A stretch of DNA of 64,000 bases from positions 10,179,456 to 10,243,455 of the forward strand of contig CM055102.1 of NCBI GenBank assembly GCA_029204225.1. Reading direction: 5' to 3'. A model generated the notes under the pieces. The model had not been told where the DNA came from and searched no databases. It saw nothing but the letters and a program-made list of their open reading frames with translations. Of this stretch, positions 36,101 to 48,219 are shown one piece after another. The first letter of the stretch is position 1. The number at the start of each line of letters is the position of its first letter. The translations under genes and the position numbers were made by a program. The stretch is from Diphasiastrum complanatum. Its lineage: Eukaryota > Streptophyta > Lycopodiopsida > Lycopodiales > Lycopodiaceae.

Positions 36101-37124
36101 CAAAAAGTACTTGAATGCTTCAAATTTGTTTCAAGAAATAAATCCAAATCTTGCATGAGAAGTCATCAATAGAGTTCATAAAGTAATATACCCCCTATAG
36201 ATTTGGCTTGGGTTGGCCCCCGCAAATTTGAATGCACCAAATCAAGTATACATGTTGTTCTAGTGGTGCTTTCCTTGAAAAACTTTTGTCTTTGGTGCTT
36301 TCCCATAGCGCAAGCGTCGCATACTAAAGAGCTTGGCTTAATGGCTGGAAGCCCTTCCACCATATGATGTTGGTTCAACACTTTGGTAGCCAAGATGTCC
36401 ATACCTCTCGTGCCACACACTATCCACATCACCTCCTTTTGCTGCATAAGCATGTTGACTAGGGATAGAAGTGTACAATCTGTATAGATTATCTTCCTAC
36501 ATCCTTTGGCCACAACCTTCATATTATCACTCAAATCCAATACAAGACAAGAAGAAGCATCAAATTCTACTTTCATATTTTGTTGAGCGATAGCTCCTAC
36601 TGAAAGTAGGTTTTTAGCAAATCCTGGTACATATAAGACATTCTTAATGACTTTGACTTCTCCTGATGGAAGCTTTACAAGAACTGTGCCCTTCTCCTTG
36701 ACCTTGTTTGTTGAGTTGTCATCTAGGCACACCTCTTGTCCATCACCAATCATTACAAAGGTATCAAACCAATCCCCATGAGGGGGGTCACGTACTTTAA
36801 AGCACCTGAGTCAATGTACCAACCACCTAATGTAGCTTGTGAGGCCAATACAACAAAAAATAGCTCAGTTTGCCTTATGTCATTCAGCTCCTCTCTTGCA
36901 ACACTCTCTACAACATTTCCTACTTGCTTCTTTGTGCCCTTCTTTTGCTCTGCAAGCTTCTTCCTGCACTCAAAAGCAAAGTGACCATATTTACCACAGT
37001 AATTGCAATTCCCCTTCCTTCGAGGTGTGGAAGAAGTATTTGAGGAGGATTGTGCTTTTGACATTTGCAAGTCCTCCATTCCTTGCTCGAGTTCTTGGGG
37101 TGCTCCTTTGTTTTTGTTGCCCAC
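33160..37124 (-). pseudogene. Degenerate Ty1/copia gag-pol (copia-3), interrupted
   Basis: Reading on the minus strand from 37124: a zinc knuckle (CNYCGKYGHFAFEC), a protease relic (WYIDSGALKYV), gag-pre-integrase, and an integrase with LRSDGGGEYISMKF and HTPQQNGVAE but G for R after the Glu. Further on are the reverse transcriptase start (NDTWNLVKLPKGKRPIGCKW, MDVKSVFLNG), the YVDD motif (near 33560) and its downstream part, ending near 33160. RNase H and both LTRs are missing. An unrelated stretch at about 34212-35281 splits the region between integrase and reverse transcriptase. Several stops and frameshifts. Confidence 0.82.
34212..35281. repeat. LTR-like insertion in copia-3
   Basis: Sequence unrelated to copia pol, starting TGTTGTTGGGC and ending GCCCCCAACA, interrupts the copia-3 remnant. 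These ends look like an LTR, so a solo LTR is possible, but I see no 5-bp duplication (GTCCA left, CTAAA right). It contains a roughly 115-bp tandem duplication (35053-35270). Confidence 0.4.
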
Positions 37125-40100
37125 CTTTGGCTTAAGCTACTCAAGAAAACTCAAAAATATTTCCTCCCAAATTAGAAAGTCTTTGGATCATTGTACTCCC
37201 CTAACATGCTAACATGGAACATAGGTGGCATCATTACTATTCTAGCTCATGGGCCCACATGGGTCTTTTAACCTACTTGTCACTACTTGCCTAATTAGCA
37301 CAAGTGGGGTGTACAATGTACCCCCTTGTCTTATGCACAACTTACAAGTTACAAGTATACAAGCCAAAAGGGGCAACTAAGCATTATCTTTCAACAGGTT
37401 GTAGCCTATAACAGAAGAGAGTGGAAGGCATATCCGAACTCTTGATCATGGTCGTCGATTTAGAATAAGAATTTACCCGACCACTTCTTGAGCAACCAGT
37501 GCTTTCAAGTCTAGCTGCTTTATTTTTTCAAGTTCTGAATCTCATGTGTTCTTTGTGAAAAAACTTTATTCTCTAGATGGCCATCATCTTTGTCTTGTAA
37601 TCCTAGTGAATGTTGTGATCCTAAGCTAGAAGTTTGGCCTCATCAACAATCAAACTTGCAAAGGCAATTATTTAGGATATGCCACAGAAACTAGGAATGT
37701 GGGGATATTCCCTAAAAAGCTCTTTTCGAGCTTGTAGGCTATGAACATTCGTTTGGGTCTACGAAAATGACGAATGGAATGAATGACCTGGGTATGATCT
37801 CCAGATTTTATTTTTGAATTGTGAATGTGTGTTTTATGGGGTTCTTGTACTTCCATTGGCCTGTCACCAAGACAAAGGATCTACAAAAAGCCTATCACAT
37901 TGATTTATATCCAAAATAATTGTAATCTCTCGAAGTTTTTTTGTTTCATAAATATTTTGTCTTATTTTAACAAGCTCAAATGAACTAGACAAGGTGTTAA
38001 TTTAAACTCCAAGTAATATAAGAGCAGTTTAATGTTGTTCTCTCTTGGATTCCTCTGAGGAGCAATGTGGGGTTTCTTAACAGTTACTTTTACACGTCTT
38101 TTGGGCTGTTTCAAAGCTTCCTTCTCAGAGGTGAGTGCACTTCGTTGTCTTTTTGGAGTCTAGGTAGGTTTAATTTGTGGCTTATCTATAGATTTGGGAA
38201 CTAACTTTGTGATTTGACTGCTAGAAGAAGTTCCTTTGCCTCTTCCAACACCAATAGATTTTGAATTATGAGAATTAAAAATAGAGTCTGTTCAACATTC
38301 CTTTAAGCTCTAAAAGAAAGGAAACATGAACTATTAGTAATCTACCTATATTTTGGCATAGTCATCTACAACACAAAATGTAAAAAATATTAGAAATCTA
38401 AAAATGCCTTGCATAGTTTTTCACTATGAAAAATGCGTAAAATATAATTTAAAAGGCTGCGAAGGACTTACTAGGGTCACAAGAGCTTTATCAAAATAAT
38501 TTTTCTTGACTTCATTTTTGCGGAGCCGGATTTTCATCATATAGACTCATCTAGCACATAAAAAGATGTGGTCTTATCGAGCACTTTTAGAAGTATTTTA
38601 CATGACCCCTCTAATCAAAATCCATGAGAGTTATATTTAACAAGGTTCGAGAGACTTCTGACGACACAGAACCTCTTCAGAATGTTGAAGCTTAAATTCT
38701 GAGACATGAGGATCCTCAACCTTCACGTCAAGTGGTTCTCAATCAATGCCAACATTGACATGCATCACATTGTCCAATGTCAATTTACAAATGGGGTCAT
38801 GGCACCATGGCCAAAAAATCGAGAAACCCTTGGACATAGATTTCCAGTTTCCGATTGCCCAAGCAGCAGTTAATTGACTGTAATTCTTTTAAGTAGATTT
38901 TAGGTTTGATAATTTCTTGGTTTATTGCTATTAAGAATTTCCAAAACGGCTTTACAGGTCTTGGAAAGCAAGTAACTAGAATCTATCGGATTTCTTGTGT
39001 CGGGACATGCCGGTCGATTTTCGGGAGACATGAGAAACTTCTCCAATTACAAGAATACCTTAAATTGCCAATTACCTATGAAAAAACAAAAATTCCCCTA
39101 ATTAACAAGTTTGCATACGGTATATACCAAAGCACTTTTCATAAAAAAAAAGGTCACTTTCAATGAAATTACGTGCTCGAAACAAAATACCCATACATAC
39201 TTGCAATTATCATTGGCAATTGCAATAAACAATTGTCCCCAACCCAAAATCATCGTTAAAGAATGCCTAAGTGCTCGTAACAAAACAGAAACCAATAACT
39301 CTGATAAAGCCTAGATGAGAGTTATCAAAAAGTCTAATGAATAACTCCGAAGAAAAAAAAATTAAAACCATAGACTAAGGTTAACCCCCCCCCCCTCTAC
39401 TCACCAACCTGGGCTCCACGGGCCAGTGCCCCTTGCATTTCCAGCAGAGCCCACGTTTTTCAAAGAGCAAACGAATGTCATATTCTCCTACATCCCTGTC
39501 CCACTATAAAAATGTAAACATGTAACTATCTATTATAGGAAAAATGCATAAGTCACCAACCTGTGGTAATTTGTCAATGGATGTAAACAGCAGGGTCTCT
39601 AGTGAAAATTGATGTGCTTGTCATCGACATAGACTCTAGAGGTAATGAGTCACAATTAGAGGTCGTTGGGTTGACCTGCTAAAGTGTAGGAGTTGCTGGC
39701 TAAAGGAACACATGTCACATGATATATGGGACATTTGTCCAATGCACGAGTGACAATAGTCGAATGATTTTTACTTCTACATACTTGCTTGTGTCAAGAT
39801 CATGTCAAGCAGCAAGTGGATGAGGATCCGTTACATATGCCATGTGCAATAACAATTGATTTAACCTAAACAGATATCACAAAATTGAACATAATCATAA
39901 TTTGTATCTAGATGTTATATGTTCCTTGTCTAAACATACTTAGATCATTAGTTTTTTGGGTCACCACTACAATTGAGTTACTAGCTATCAGGTCATATCA
40001 CCAACCCTAGAATAGAAATACCAACAACCATCAGCATACTAGAGAAGGGACATGCCTCTCTATTACCAAACCACATCGTAGACGTTGATGCTCCCAAAGT

Positions 40101-40335
40101 GTGGCATCTTTTCTAGTCTCATCAAATCTAACCTTGCATGCAACAAACCAACATGGTATGGAGAGGAATCTCATAAAGTTTAAACTAATGGTCTTACTTC
40201 TCCGAGCTCCATGTGTTAGTTGTGTCACAATTTTTAGGTTAGTCCACAATGGATAAACTTGTACAGGTTACAATTCCAACTTTTGCAACCAAGGGAAATC
40301 TTCAAATTGGTCATTTACTACCAATGAGCATGTGC

Positions 40336-40338
<3 letters not shown>
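37125..40338. other. Non-coding stretch
   Basis: No gene or element of note apart from the short copia gag scrap at 37396-37430. It is AT-rich with many stops in all frames. Confidence 0.4.

Positions 40339-40416
<78 letters not shown>
40339..40416 (+). repeat. (TC)n microsatellite, 78 bp
   Basis: Uninterrupted TC dinucleotides immediately before the LINE fragment. Confidence 0.97.
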
Positions 40417-40419
<3 letters not shown>

Positions 40420-41445
40420 ACTTATATTCAAAGGGACACTCCTCATAGTATTCCCAAGCCCGTCGTCTCCTTTCGACAGTGGGTATTCAAATTACTGACC
40501 AACCTGCTGGAACTCATCAATATATTCGAGGGCACTTGTACACAAAGTCTCTTCAGAGCATTTGGCAAGGTCCACTGGGTACCAAGAGCGAGTTCTATAG
40601 CACACATTTTCTATCTCTAGATCCAGCTGGATGTCCTCTAGTACATGGATACCTGTTGGAGAGTATCTCACACAGACTGCGGATAGTGATGGGTCAGTTT
40701 CGGATTTTCTCACATTAGCTAGCAATTGAGACTAACAAATATAGTGGCACCCCGCAAGAGGCCTGGTTCTATAGTATGTGTGATACACACGAGGTAGAGG
40801 ATGAGTCACATTTCCTCTTTAGATGCCCAGCTTCCCATGAGATATTACTGTTTGTTCAAAGAGCACTCAGTCACACTCTCTACCTTGATATCATATGAGG
40901 ACTTCAGATGTGTTGCATTGATGATTCAGGAGATGTCAGACTTGCGGATGACGAGACTAGACATAATTGTACCCCCCTTGATACAGCTGAGCATCAGGGA
41001 GTGCCTATCCCGTCGGAGACAAAGATAGGAGGTAAACCTTGAGTGACGCTAATGGAGAGGCTGAGATTCCAAACACTTCCTTACACAGATGGCAGAGACA
41101 GTGTCGACACCCAAAGAGATAGCCAGTTCCTGGGCCACAGTCCACAGCTCCATAGCAACAAAGACGACACAGACAATCCAATCGAAGACAGAGGTTCGCG
41201 GCACATTCAACGAATTCAACGATAGTTTCACAGCATACTATACACCATTTTTTCCAAGCTGATGGACATTTATTATACCAGGTTGATGGACTTTGACTAT
41301 GCCAGCCATCTCACTATATGTAGTTTGAGTTTGCAGCAATTGTTTTCTTTTAACTAGTTGAGCTTTTAAGCTCCTATATGTGCACACTTGGCATGTACCT
41401 TTTCTTAGTCGTATGTACCTTAGGGTATTTCAAGGACATTAATAA

Positions 41446-41513
<68 letters not shown>
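40417..41513 (+). mobile_element. 5'-truncated LINE ending in a (TC)n tail
   Basis: The plus strand encodes the C-terminal zinc-finger region typical of plant LINE ORF2: YLLESISHRLRIVMGQFR near 40650, then AIETNKYSGTPQEAWFYSMC, DTHEVEDESHFLFRCP near 40785-40835, and an EILLF stretch, broken by frameshifts. About 400 bp of 3' UTR follow, closing with AATAAAGATC and 65 bp of TC repeats. The reverse transcriptase itself is absent. The fragment is bordered by (TC)n on both sides. Confidence 0.7.
41449..41513 (+). repeat. (TC)n tail of the LINE
   Basis: Follows AATAAAGATC directly and ends before TAGGCCCC. Confidence 0.9.
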
Positions 41514-41514
<1 letters not shown>

Positions 41515-43059
41515 GGCCCCCCTCCAGAACCTAATTCTAGAAAACTCTAACCTTAATTGCGATGCGCATCAGACTTGAGTGAGTCTCTCTCAAATATTCT
41601 AATTTCACCTCTCTCTATAGAAGATTCCACACAAAAACATGATACGACATTTTTCATCACAAATTTTAGGGTTCTCAAGAATCCCTACAAAACTGCTGGC
41701 CCTTTCACAGGATTCGTATGCTCCGTGCATATGGTCTACTCATGTTGATTGCCTCCATGGTTTTCCATCAAAGTTGATTGTTTATGATTTTGATTGATAA
41801 GTGGTGTGAATAAGAAGTTCACCAATATTGCTTGTTGATGGATAAGCATATGGCCTTCAAGTACAGTTCTTGTATGCTTGAGTAGGGAAATTGGTGTGAT
41901 TTCCCATTTGCTAATATAGCAATTATATCAGAAAACCTGATGTGAACTTGAAAGTTGCATTTAGATGTAATATTAATCTATGTCAAAATTGAGTTGTGAA
42001 GTTACATGGTTGGGTACCATCAAGATCTTCTTGAACACAATTATATACCACCAATCATAGCTACACTACATTCCAATAGCGTACGAGAGTTCAAGAACAG
42101 TTCTAGGATCCAGGAGCGTTCCGGATCGAAACGTTGCAGATTTATTTTTATTTTTTTTGGTGCTTTTTTTAAACTATGTTGGGGTGGGCAAAAACAACAT
42201 TTAGGGATGTAAAAAAAATTCCATCTTCCTTTGACTGAATGGTCTAGAGATTTTTTTACTACATCTCTCTGCCATGTTAGACAAAAATACACAATGTCTT
42301 TAGGGACTTTTAACCTACCCAGAGCTCATTAAGCAGTCAACGTCAACCTTAGGAAAGGAGCCAATCAGCTTTGCTCTTTAGCTTTAGTGTTTGTCATAGC
42401 CAAGTTTGCCTTTCATGGTTGGAGAAGTGACAATTTCAGCTTGTTGGTCTACTCTTTAGAAAATCTAGGAAAGTGCTTTGGGATATATATTCATGCATGT
42501 GAGGCCAATGGATTTCTCAAGTGTGTTGTAGAAGATAGTCCATCAGCGCACCATGGAATTGAATATCAAAATATGTGGGTGGAATTCATACAAAGATTTC
42601 ATTCGTTGTTAATGATATTTGTGCATTATCCTAGAGTCCTGGCTTGCACTTTGAAGACCTGCCAGCTCCACCATTTTTAATTCAACAGGCAGTAGAGTAT
42701 GCATTGTTTGTTTCTTCCAGGTATTTTTCTAGACTGAATAAAGCAGTTTGAGCCTGAGTATCCTGAATGTGGCTGGAAATGGGGCTTCGCGGGCCAGTTT
42801 TTTTTATAGCAGCGTTCCAGAACGCAGCATCCCAGAACGTGGAGGTCCGGAATGCAGTTCCGAAGCAACGTAGCCAACAATTTGCATAATGAGAGTGTAC
42901 GGTAGCAAAGTACTTTTGGTGTTCTCTCTCTCTCTCTCTCACATTGGACACTTCTAAAAAATTTAATAGAATTTCCAAAATTTTGTTAGTTCTTCTGTTA
43001 AATTCCATGCAATTAGACATTGTCATTCCGAAATTTTAATTTTTTGGGCAAATCTTGAA
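41514..43059. other. Non-coding stretch with scattered short palindromes
   Basis: No gene. GTTCC/GGAAC-containing stretches at 42060-42140 and 42790-42880 look like partial inverted copies of each other but are too diverged to define an element. Confidence 0.35.
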
Positions 43060-43190
43060 TGCCCCATCCTTAAATGCGTAGCAAGTGCGTGCCATATGAG
43101 AAGCGGCGTGGTTTGAACTTGGGTATAAAGGAGATCCTGTTTCTGCAAACAGAGCCTAGTCACTTGTCTACCTACGGGCTTTAAGTAACA
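43060..43190 (-). repeat. tRNA-derived SINE-like sequence, second copy
   Basis: The minus strand has an A-box-like stretch (TAGACAAGTGACTAGG) and, about 55 bp downstream, GTTCAAACC, the B-box consensus. Flanking words (CCCAAGTTCAAACC) match the candidate at 28935-29035. No tail seen. Confidence 0.4.
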
Positions 43191-43819
43191 AGTTATCTAG
43201 CGACTCAGAACGGACTTTCATTACTCGGATCGAGTACTCGTCGGATGGATAATCCAATGGAATCAGCACTCAAAATCATACATCTCTGGCATTGCTATGA
43301 AACTAAACAGTCAATTACCACTTTCTGCTAGCTCCCTTGTCGAAGACATGCTGGGATATGAGAAGGCTGCTCCCAATGGATTGAGACATGTCTTCTGTCC
43401 AGGTTACATCCGACGATCTCAGCTCTCTCACAGGAGTTCAAATTAATCCGATACTCTACGCCACTGAATCTTACAGCTGCGAAATGCTCGCATCCAACAG
43501 CAGATCGGATCGGAAGGTCATTCTAAGGCTTGAATGACAGCACTTGGCATCCAAGGTAGCGATCGCTATGATCTAGCTTGCTTGCCTGCGCCAAGGAAAA
43601 ACGCGCTCGCTATTTTCATAGCTTTGTCCTGGAAAAGCTTTGAATTCAATGATCTGGACTCTGGAGTCTCAAAATTCAAAGAAAGCAATAGTCTCCGCTA
43701 CATAGATTTAAACTGAAGGGCACCTTTAGGCTTAGGGCCATTTCCAACAAAGGGTACGATGTGAATTCCCACCTCCAAAACGAATCTCTTTCTTTTTGGT
43801 TTTTGGGGGGGGGGGGGAG

Positions 43820-43894
43820 GTCCTTCTCCGAGGCCCTTCCGCCCGGGAATATTGTGCTCCCGAGGACGGAAGGACCTCGGAGCAAGACCTTCCC
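43820..43894. repeat. Strong hairpin, arms about 34 bp
   Basis: AGGTCCTTCTCCGAGG... pairs with ...CCTCGGAGCAAGACCT around the loop ATATTGTG, with few mismatches. It is flanked by G and T homopolymer runs. A small fold-back element or old MITE is likely. Confidence 0.6.
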
Positions 43895-44429
43895 ACCCGT
43901 GAATTCTGTTTTTAAATTTTTTTTTCTTTTTTTTTTTGACGTAAATTTTTTTTTACACACACCTTTTTTTTTACACACCTTTTGTTTTCATAATCTCACA
44001 TGTCATGACCACACCTAAAGAGCATGAATGTACAATGTGTCGTAACCAAAAGAGTTGTTTGCCTACCAGGCAACCTCTATGCCTACATGCAAACGTGAGT
44101 ATGATTATGCTAAAATGATAGATAGCAAAAAAAAAATGTGAGATTGACAGATTGGAAGGCCCTGTATTGCCATGTCGTGACAGCCAATGGAAAAGAGTAT
44201 TCAATGAAGAGCATCAAAAGCACAATATTTGAACTATCAGATTATGCCATAGAGGACCCTGTCACAGGGTGAAAGCTTTAGGGCGGGGCCCGAAGTGTCA
44301 TAAAATGTGGGGATGGCCGGCAGTGGAAGCTCGAAGCTTTGAGCGTAGGCGTGTAGGAACGAAAACGCAACAATAGCAGCAGAAATATTCAAGAAGAATG
44401 ATTCATACATAATTGCACAAATGAACAAT
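43895..44429. other. Non-coding stretch
   Basis: Nothing recognised beyond homopolymer runs of T. Confidence 0.35.
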
Positions 44430-45069
44430 ACAGTAGTGAGACAAAAATTGCACTCTGATTAATATCAATAGTGAGTACAATGGATTGAAGTAATAACTTC
44501 AGCTTGCTGAGAGTGATAACGTTGGCTACAGATAACCCTGATGATGAAAAACTTAACACCTTTTATTAATTCCCACATAGCTTGATTCAGCTAGTATATA
44601 TTTACAAGTGTCTTTAAAAATATCTTACGAGCATTGAATGTTATTTATGCCAGTCTTTGTATATGTACAAAGTTGGTAACCGCCCTTGGGATATTTGTCT
44701 GTCCAGCTATTTTAGGGTTGATGATAAGTTGACGACGTCGGTCCCCACTACTATTGGAAAAATCCAAAAAAATCCGAAGGTGCCTTTAGACTGAAAGTAT
44801 GTAAATCCCGAAAGTGCCTCTAGAGCAAAGGTAGAAAATGCGAAAAAAGACGAAGGTAGTCCTGAAATGGATTCCAAGGCATTTTGGCCACTGTGTCGCA
44901 TTTTTTGCGAAGGTGCGAAAAAGAAGAAAAAGATGAAGGTGTCTTAAAAACGATTAAGGCACAAAAAATCTCAAAGAAAAAATGCGAAGTTTCGAAACAC
45001 GTAGTTTGCCTTCGATTTTCTACTCATTATTTGAACAATTTGTTAAGGTTGAGCATAAGAAATCTAACA
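44430..45069 (-). repeat. Probable 3' LTR of copia-4 (left border uncertain)
   Basis: Ends AAATCTAACA at 45069, directly before CTCCCCCTTAA, which on the minus strand is the purine tract TTAAGGGGGAG at the end of the copia-4 internal region. The left border and the partner LTR are not identifiable. Confidence 0.4.
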
Positions 45070-48000
45070 CTCCCCCTTAATGTAGATCCTGAAAAACCTT
45101 GATCTTCAAATTTAACATATCGTTAAATCTTAGATGTTGCTCCTTTGATAGAGCCTTTGTGAAGTAATTTGCTGCCATGTAGTTTGTTCTGCAAAAACCC
45201 AAAGTTACTTCCTTGCTATGAACTTTCTCTATAAAGTAATGATACCTGATTTCGATATGTTTGTTTCGAGAGTGAAATCTCGAATTGAGAGATAACGCTA
45301 TTGTGCTTTGATTGTCACAATAGATTGTTGTAGGAAGTGGTTGTGCAAGGTTGATGTCTGCAAGCAGTTGCCTTAGCCAGATCGCCTCTTTGGTTGTAAT
45401 TGTGGCAGCTATGTATTTGGATTCCGTTGATGATAATGCAACCGAGGACTACTTCTGGCTGTTCCATGAGATTGGGCCTTGGTTGTATAAAAATACGAAT
45501 CTAGAAGTTGATTTTCTGGTGTCGACATTGCTTGCCCAATCCGCATTTGTGTAGGCTTCAAGGATGTTGGCAGTTTGGCTGCCTCCGTAGCAGATGCTGA
45601 GAGTTTTCGTTGCTTGGATGTACTTCATGACCTTTGTTAGTGTTTTTCAATGAGTTAAGCCTAGATTTGACAAGAACTGGCTGAGTGTCTTGGTCAAATA
45701 TGCAAGGTCTGGTCGCACGCAGATCATTGCGTACATCAGTGAGTCGATGATGGATTGAAACGGGTAGCGATTCATTTCCTCCTTTTCTGTCTCAGTTTGA
45801 GGAGATTGTTCCTTTGATAACTTTAGTCCAGAGTTGAGTGGAGTGACTTGGTTTGTAGTTGGCCATACCATACTTTTTCGGCATGTTGTTGAGATATCGT
45901 TGTTGACTGATAAAAATCAGTCTGCTGAGTCGATCTTGATGGATTTGAATTCTGAGACAATAGTGGTCTTGACCCATGTCAGTCATCTTGTATTCGTGGG
46001 CCAGCATGCATTTTGTATCCCTCATCAGATTCAGATTGTTACTAAATAAGAGTGTATCATCTACATAGAGAGTGATGATGATGAAGTAATCTGATACAGA
46101 CTTGAAGTAGACATTCGAGTCTGCCGAGTTTGGAATAAAACCATTATCTATCAGAAATTCGTTGATCTTCTGGAACTAGGCTCTGGATGACTGTTTCAGG
46201 CCGTAGAGCACCTTGTGGATTTTACATATAAGGTGTTGTTGCTTGCCATTGGGTTCGTATCCCTCTGGCTACGTCATATAGATTTTTTCTTCGATGGTTC
46301 CATTGAGGAAAGAGGTCTAGACATCCATATGGTGGACTTCAAGATTTGTTGTGGCTGCAAAGGAGAGGAGTAGACTAATCGATGCATGTTTGACAACTGA
46401 ACTGAAGGTTTCTGAATAATCTAGATCTGAAATCTGGGAAAAGCCTTTGGCAACTAGCCTGGCCTTGTAGCGATTTAGCCTTCCTTCAACGTTGTACTTC
46501 GCCTTGAATATCCATTTGCATGGAATTGGATTTCGGTCCTTTGGTAGCTCAATGATTGTCCATGTTTGATTGTCCATCAAAGAATAAAATTCAGTGTCCA
46601 TCGATGCTTTCCATTGGTCAGCATCCGGAGTAGACATAGTCTCAGAAACGGTGGTTGGTTCCTTCACAAAGTAGCAGGTCGGATCATTCATAAATCTGGA
46701 TGGAGGCTGTCTTGACCTGTTCGACATTCTGGGTTGAACTTTGGTCCTCTGATGTGGGTTGACTCATTGAGGTTCTGACTCATTATCTGAGTCAGAGTCG
46801 CTATACAATTGAATCCTTCGATCAGAATTTGGTTGCGCGATACTTGGGTCATATTTGTCAGCAGCTTTTTCCTTTGTGGTCGATGAATTGGTCTTCCACA
46901 AAAATGACATCTCTACTAGTGAATGCCTTCTCGGTATCCAGATTGTAGAGCTTGTATGCCTTGTAGTCTAGGAAATAGCTGATGAAATTCGTTTTTCTAC
47001 TCTTATCATCTAGCTTTCTTCTTAGATCTTCAGGGATTTGAACGAAAGCGATGCATCCAAACACTCGAATATTTTTTAGTGATGGTTTGGATCATGTCCA
47101 CACCTCATAAGGTGTCTTGCCATTCAGGACTTTGGTGATGGATTGATTTTGCAAATAGGCAGCTATAGTAATAGCTTCTGTCCAGAATTTCTTTGGAAGA
47201 GAGACATGGGCCAGCATGCTTTTGGCACTTTTGATGAGGGTTTGATTCTTCCATTCAGCTATACCATTGGACTGAGGTGAATAGCTGGTTGTAAATTTTT
47301 TATGTATTTTGCTGGCCTTGCAGAACTCCTTGAGTTCTGTGGAGATATACTTTTCCCCTCCATCTGTGCGTAGAGCCTTGATATTTCTCTGGGTCTGATT
47401 TTCTGTAGATGCCTTGAACTGCTTGAAGAACTTAAACGTTTCAGATTTGTTCTTCATAAAATAGATAGTAGTCCTTCGAGAGAAGTCATCGATAAAGGCT
47501 AGAAAATAGAGAGCTCCCCCTGTGGAAGCAGTCTGCATCAGGCCACAAATATCGCTGTGTACAAGGTCAAGCAAGCCCTTGGATGTATTAACTGAGTCTC
47601 AAATGAAGGGACTTATAGCATGCTTGCTAATAATACAGCATTCGCATGGAGAAGTTGGCTTGCTAACAAAAGGCAGATCTTGTACTAGACTCTGAGCATA
47701 CATTTGATGAATATTATTGAAGTTAAGATGGCCAAGTCTGAAATGCCACAACATATCAGTTGATTTAGAAGTGGCTGTGTGAAGAGCTTGACTGGTAAAG
47801 ATAGCCGCTTCTTCTTCCGTAGGCTAGAACCTTCCAGGATTTGTCAAGAATTGTACAGTCTTTTGTATCGAATTCGACCCTCCGACCTGAACTGGTGATT
47901 CAGCTAATTGAGAGAAAATTCTTGGTCAGATTTGGAACGTGGAGAAGGTTGGACAACAACTTGACTTCATCTCTTTTGAATTCAACTTTGATTGTTCCTT

Positions 48001-48170
48001 CACCTTTGATTGAATGTGATGAGTTGTCTCCAAGTCGCACAACTCAAGAGTGGGTGAATGACTTATAGTCTTTGAACCAGTCGCGATGGTGAGTCATGTG
48101 TTGAGTTGCTTCAGAATCTAGATACTAGAAATTGATATCATGTTGATCTCTGACTTTGGTCATGAAAGCT
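45070..48170 (-). pseudogene. Degenerate Ty1/copia pol (copia-4)
   Basis: Read on the minus strand: protease-end and pre-integrase relics near 48100-47750, an integrase core (LVHSDICG, FIDDFSRR, LRTDGGEKYIS, YSPQSNGIAEWKN) at about 47570-47250, and a linker with the zinc finger lost. Then come a reverse transcriptase (NQTWTIIELPKDRNPIPCKW, YGLKQSS, LYVDDTLLF near 46050), and an RNase H relic ending at the purine tract near 45080. Several stops and frameshifts. The gag half is replaced on the right by a gypsy fragment in the other orientation. Confidence 0.82.
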
Positions 48171-48219
48171 GCTTCATCTTCTTCTTCTTGTTGATTTGAA
48201 TGACTGGTTATAGCACTAT

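Noticed and set aside
41514-43059. A GTTCC-type fold-back element joining 42060-42140 and 42790-42880
   Set aside because: Inverted similarity is too patchy to define ends.
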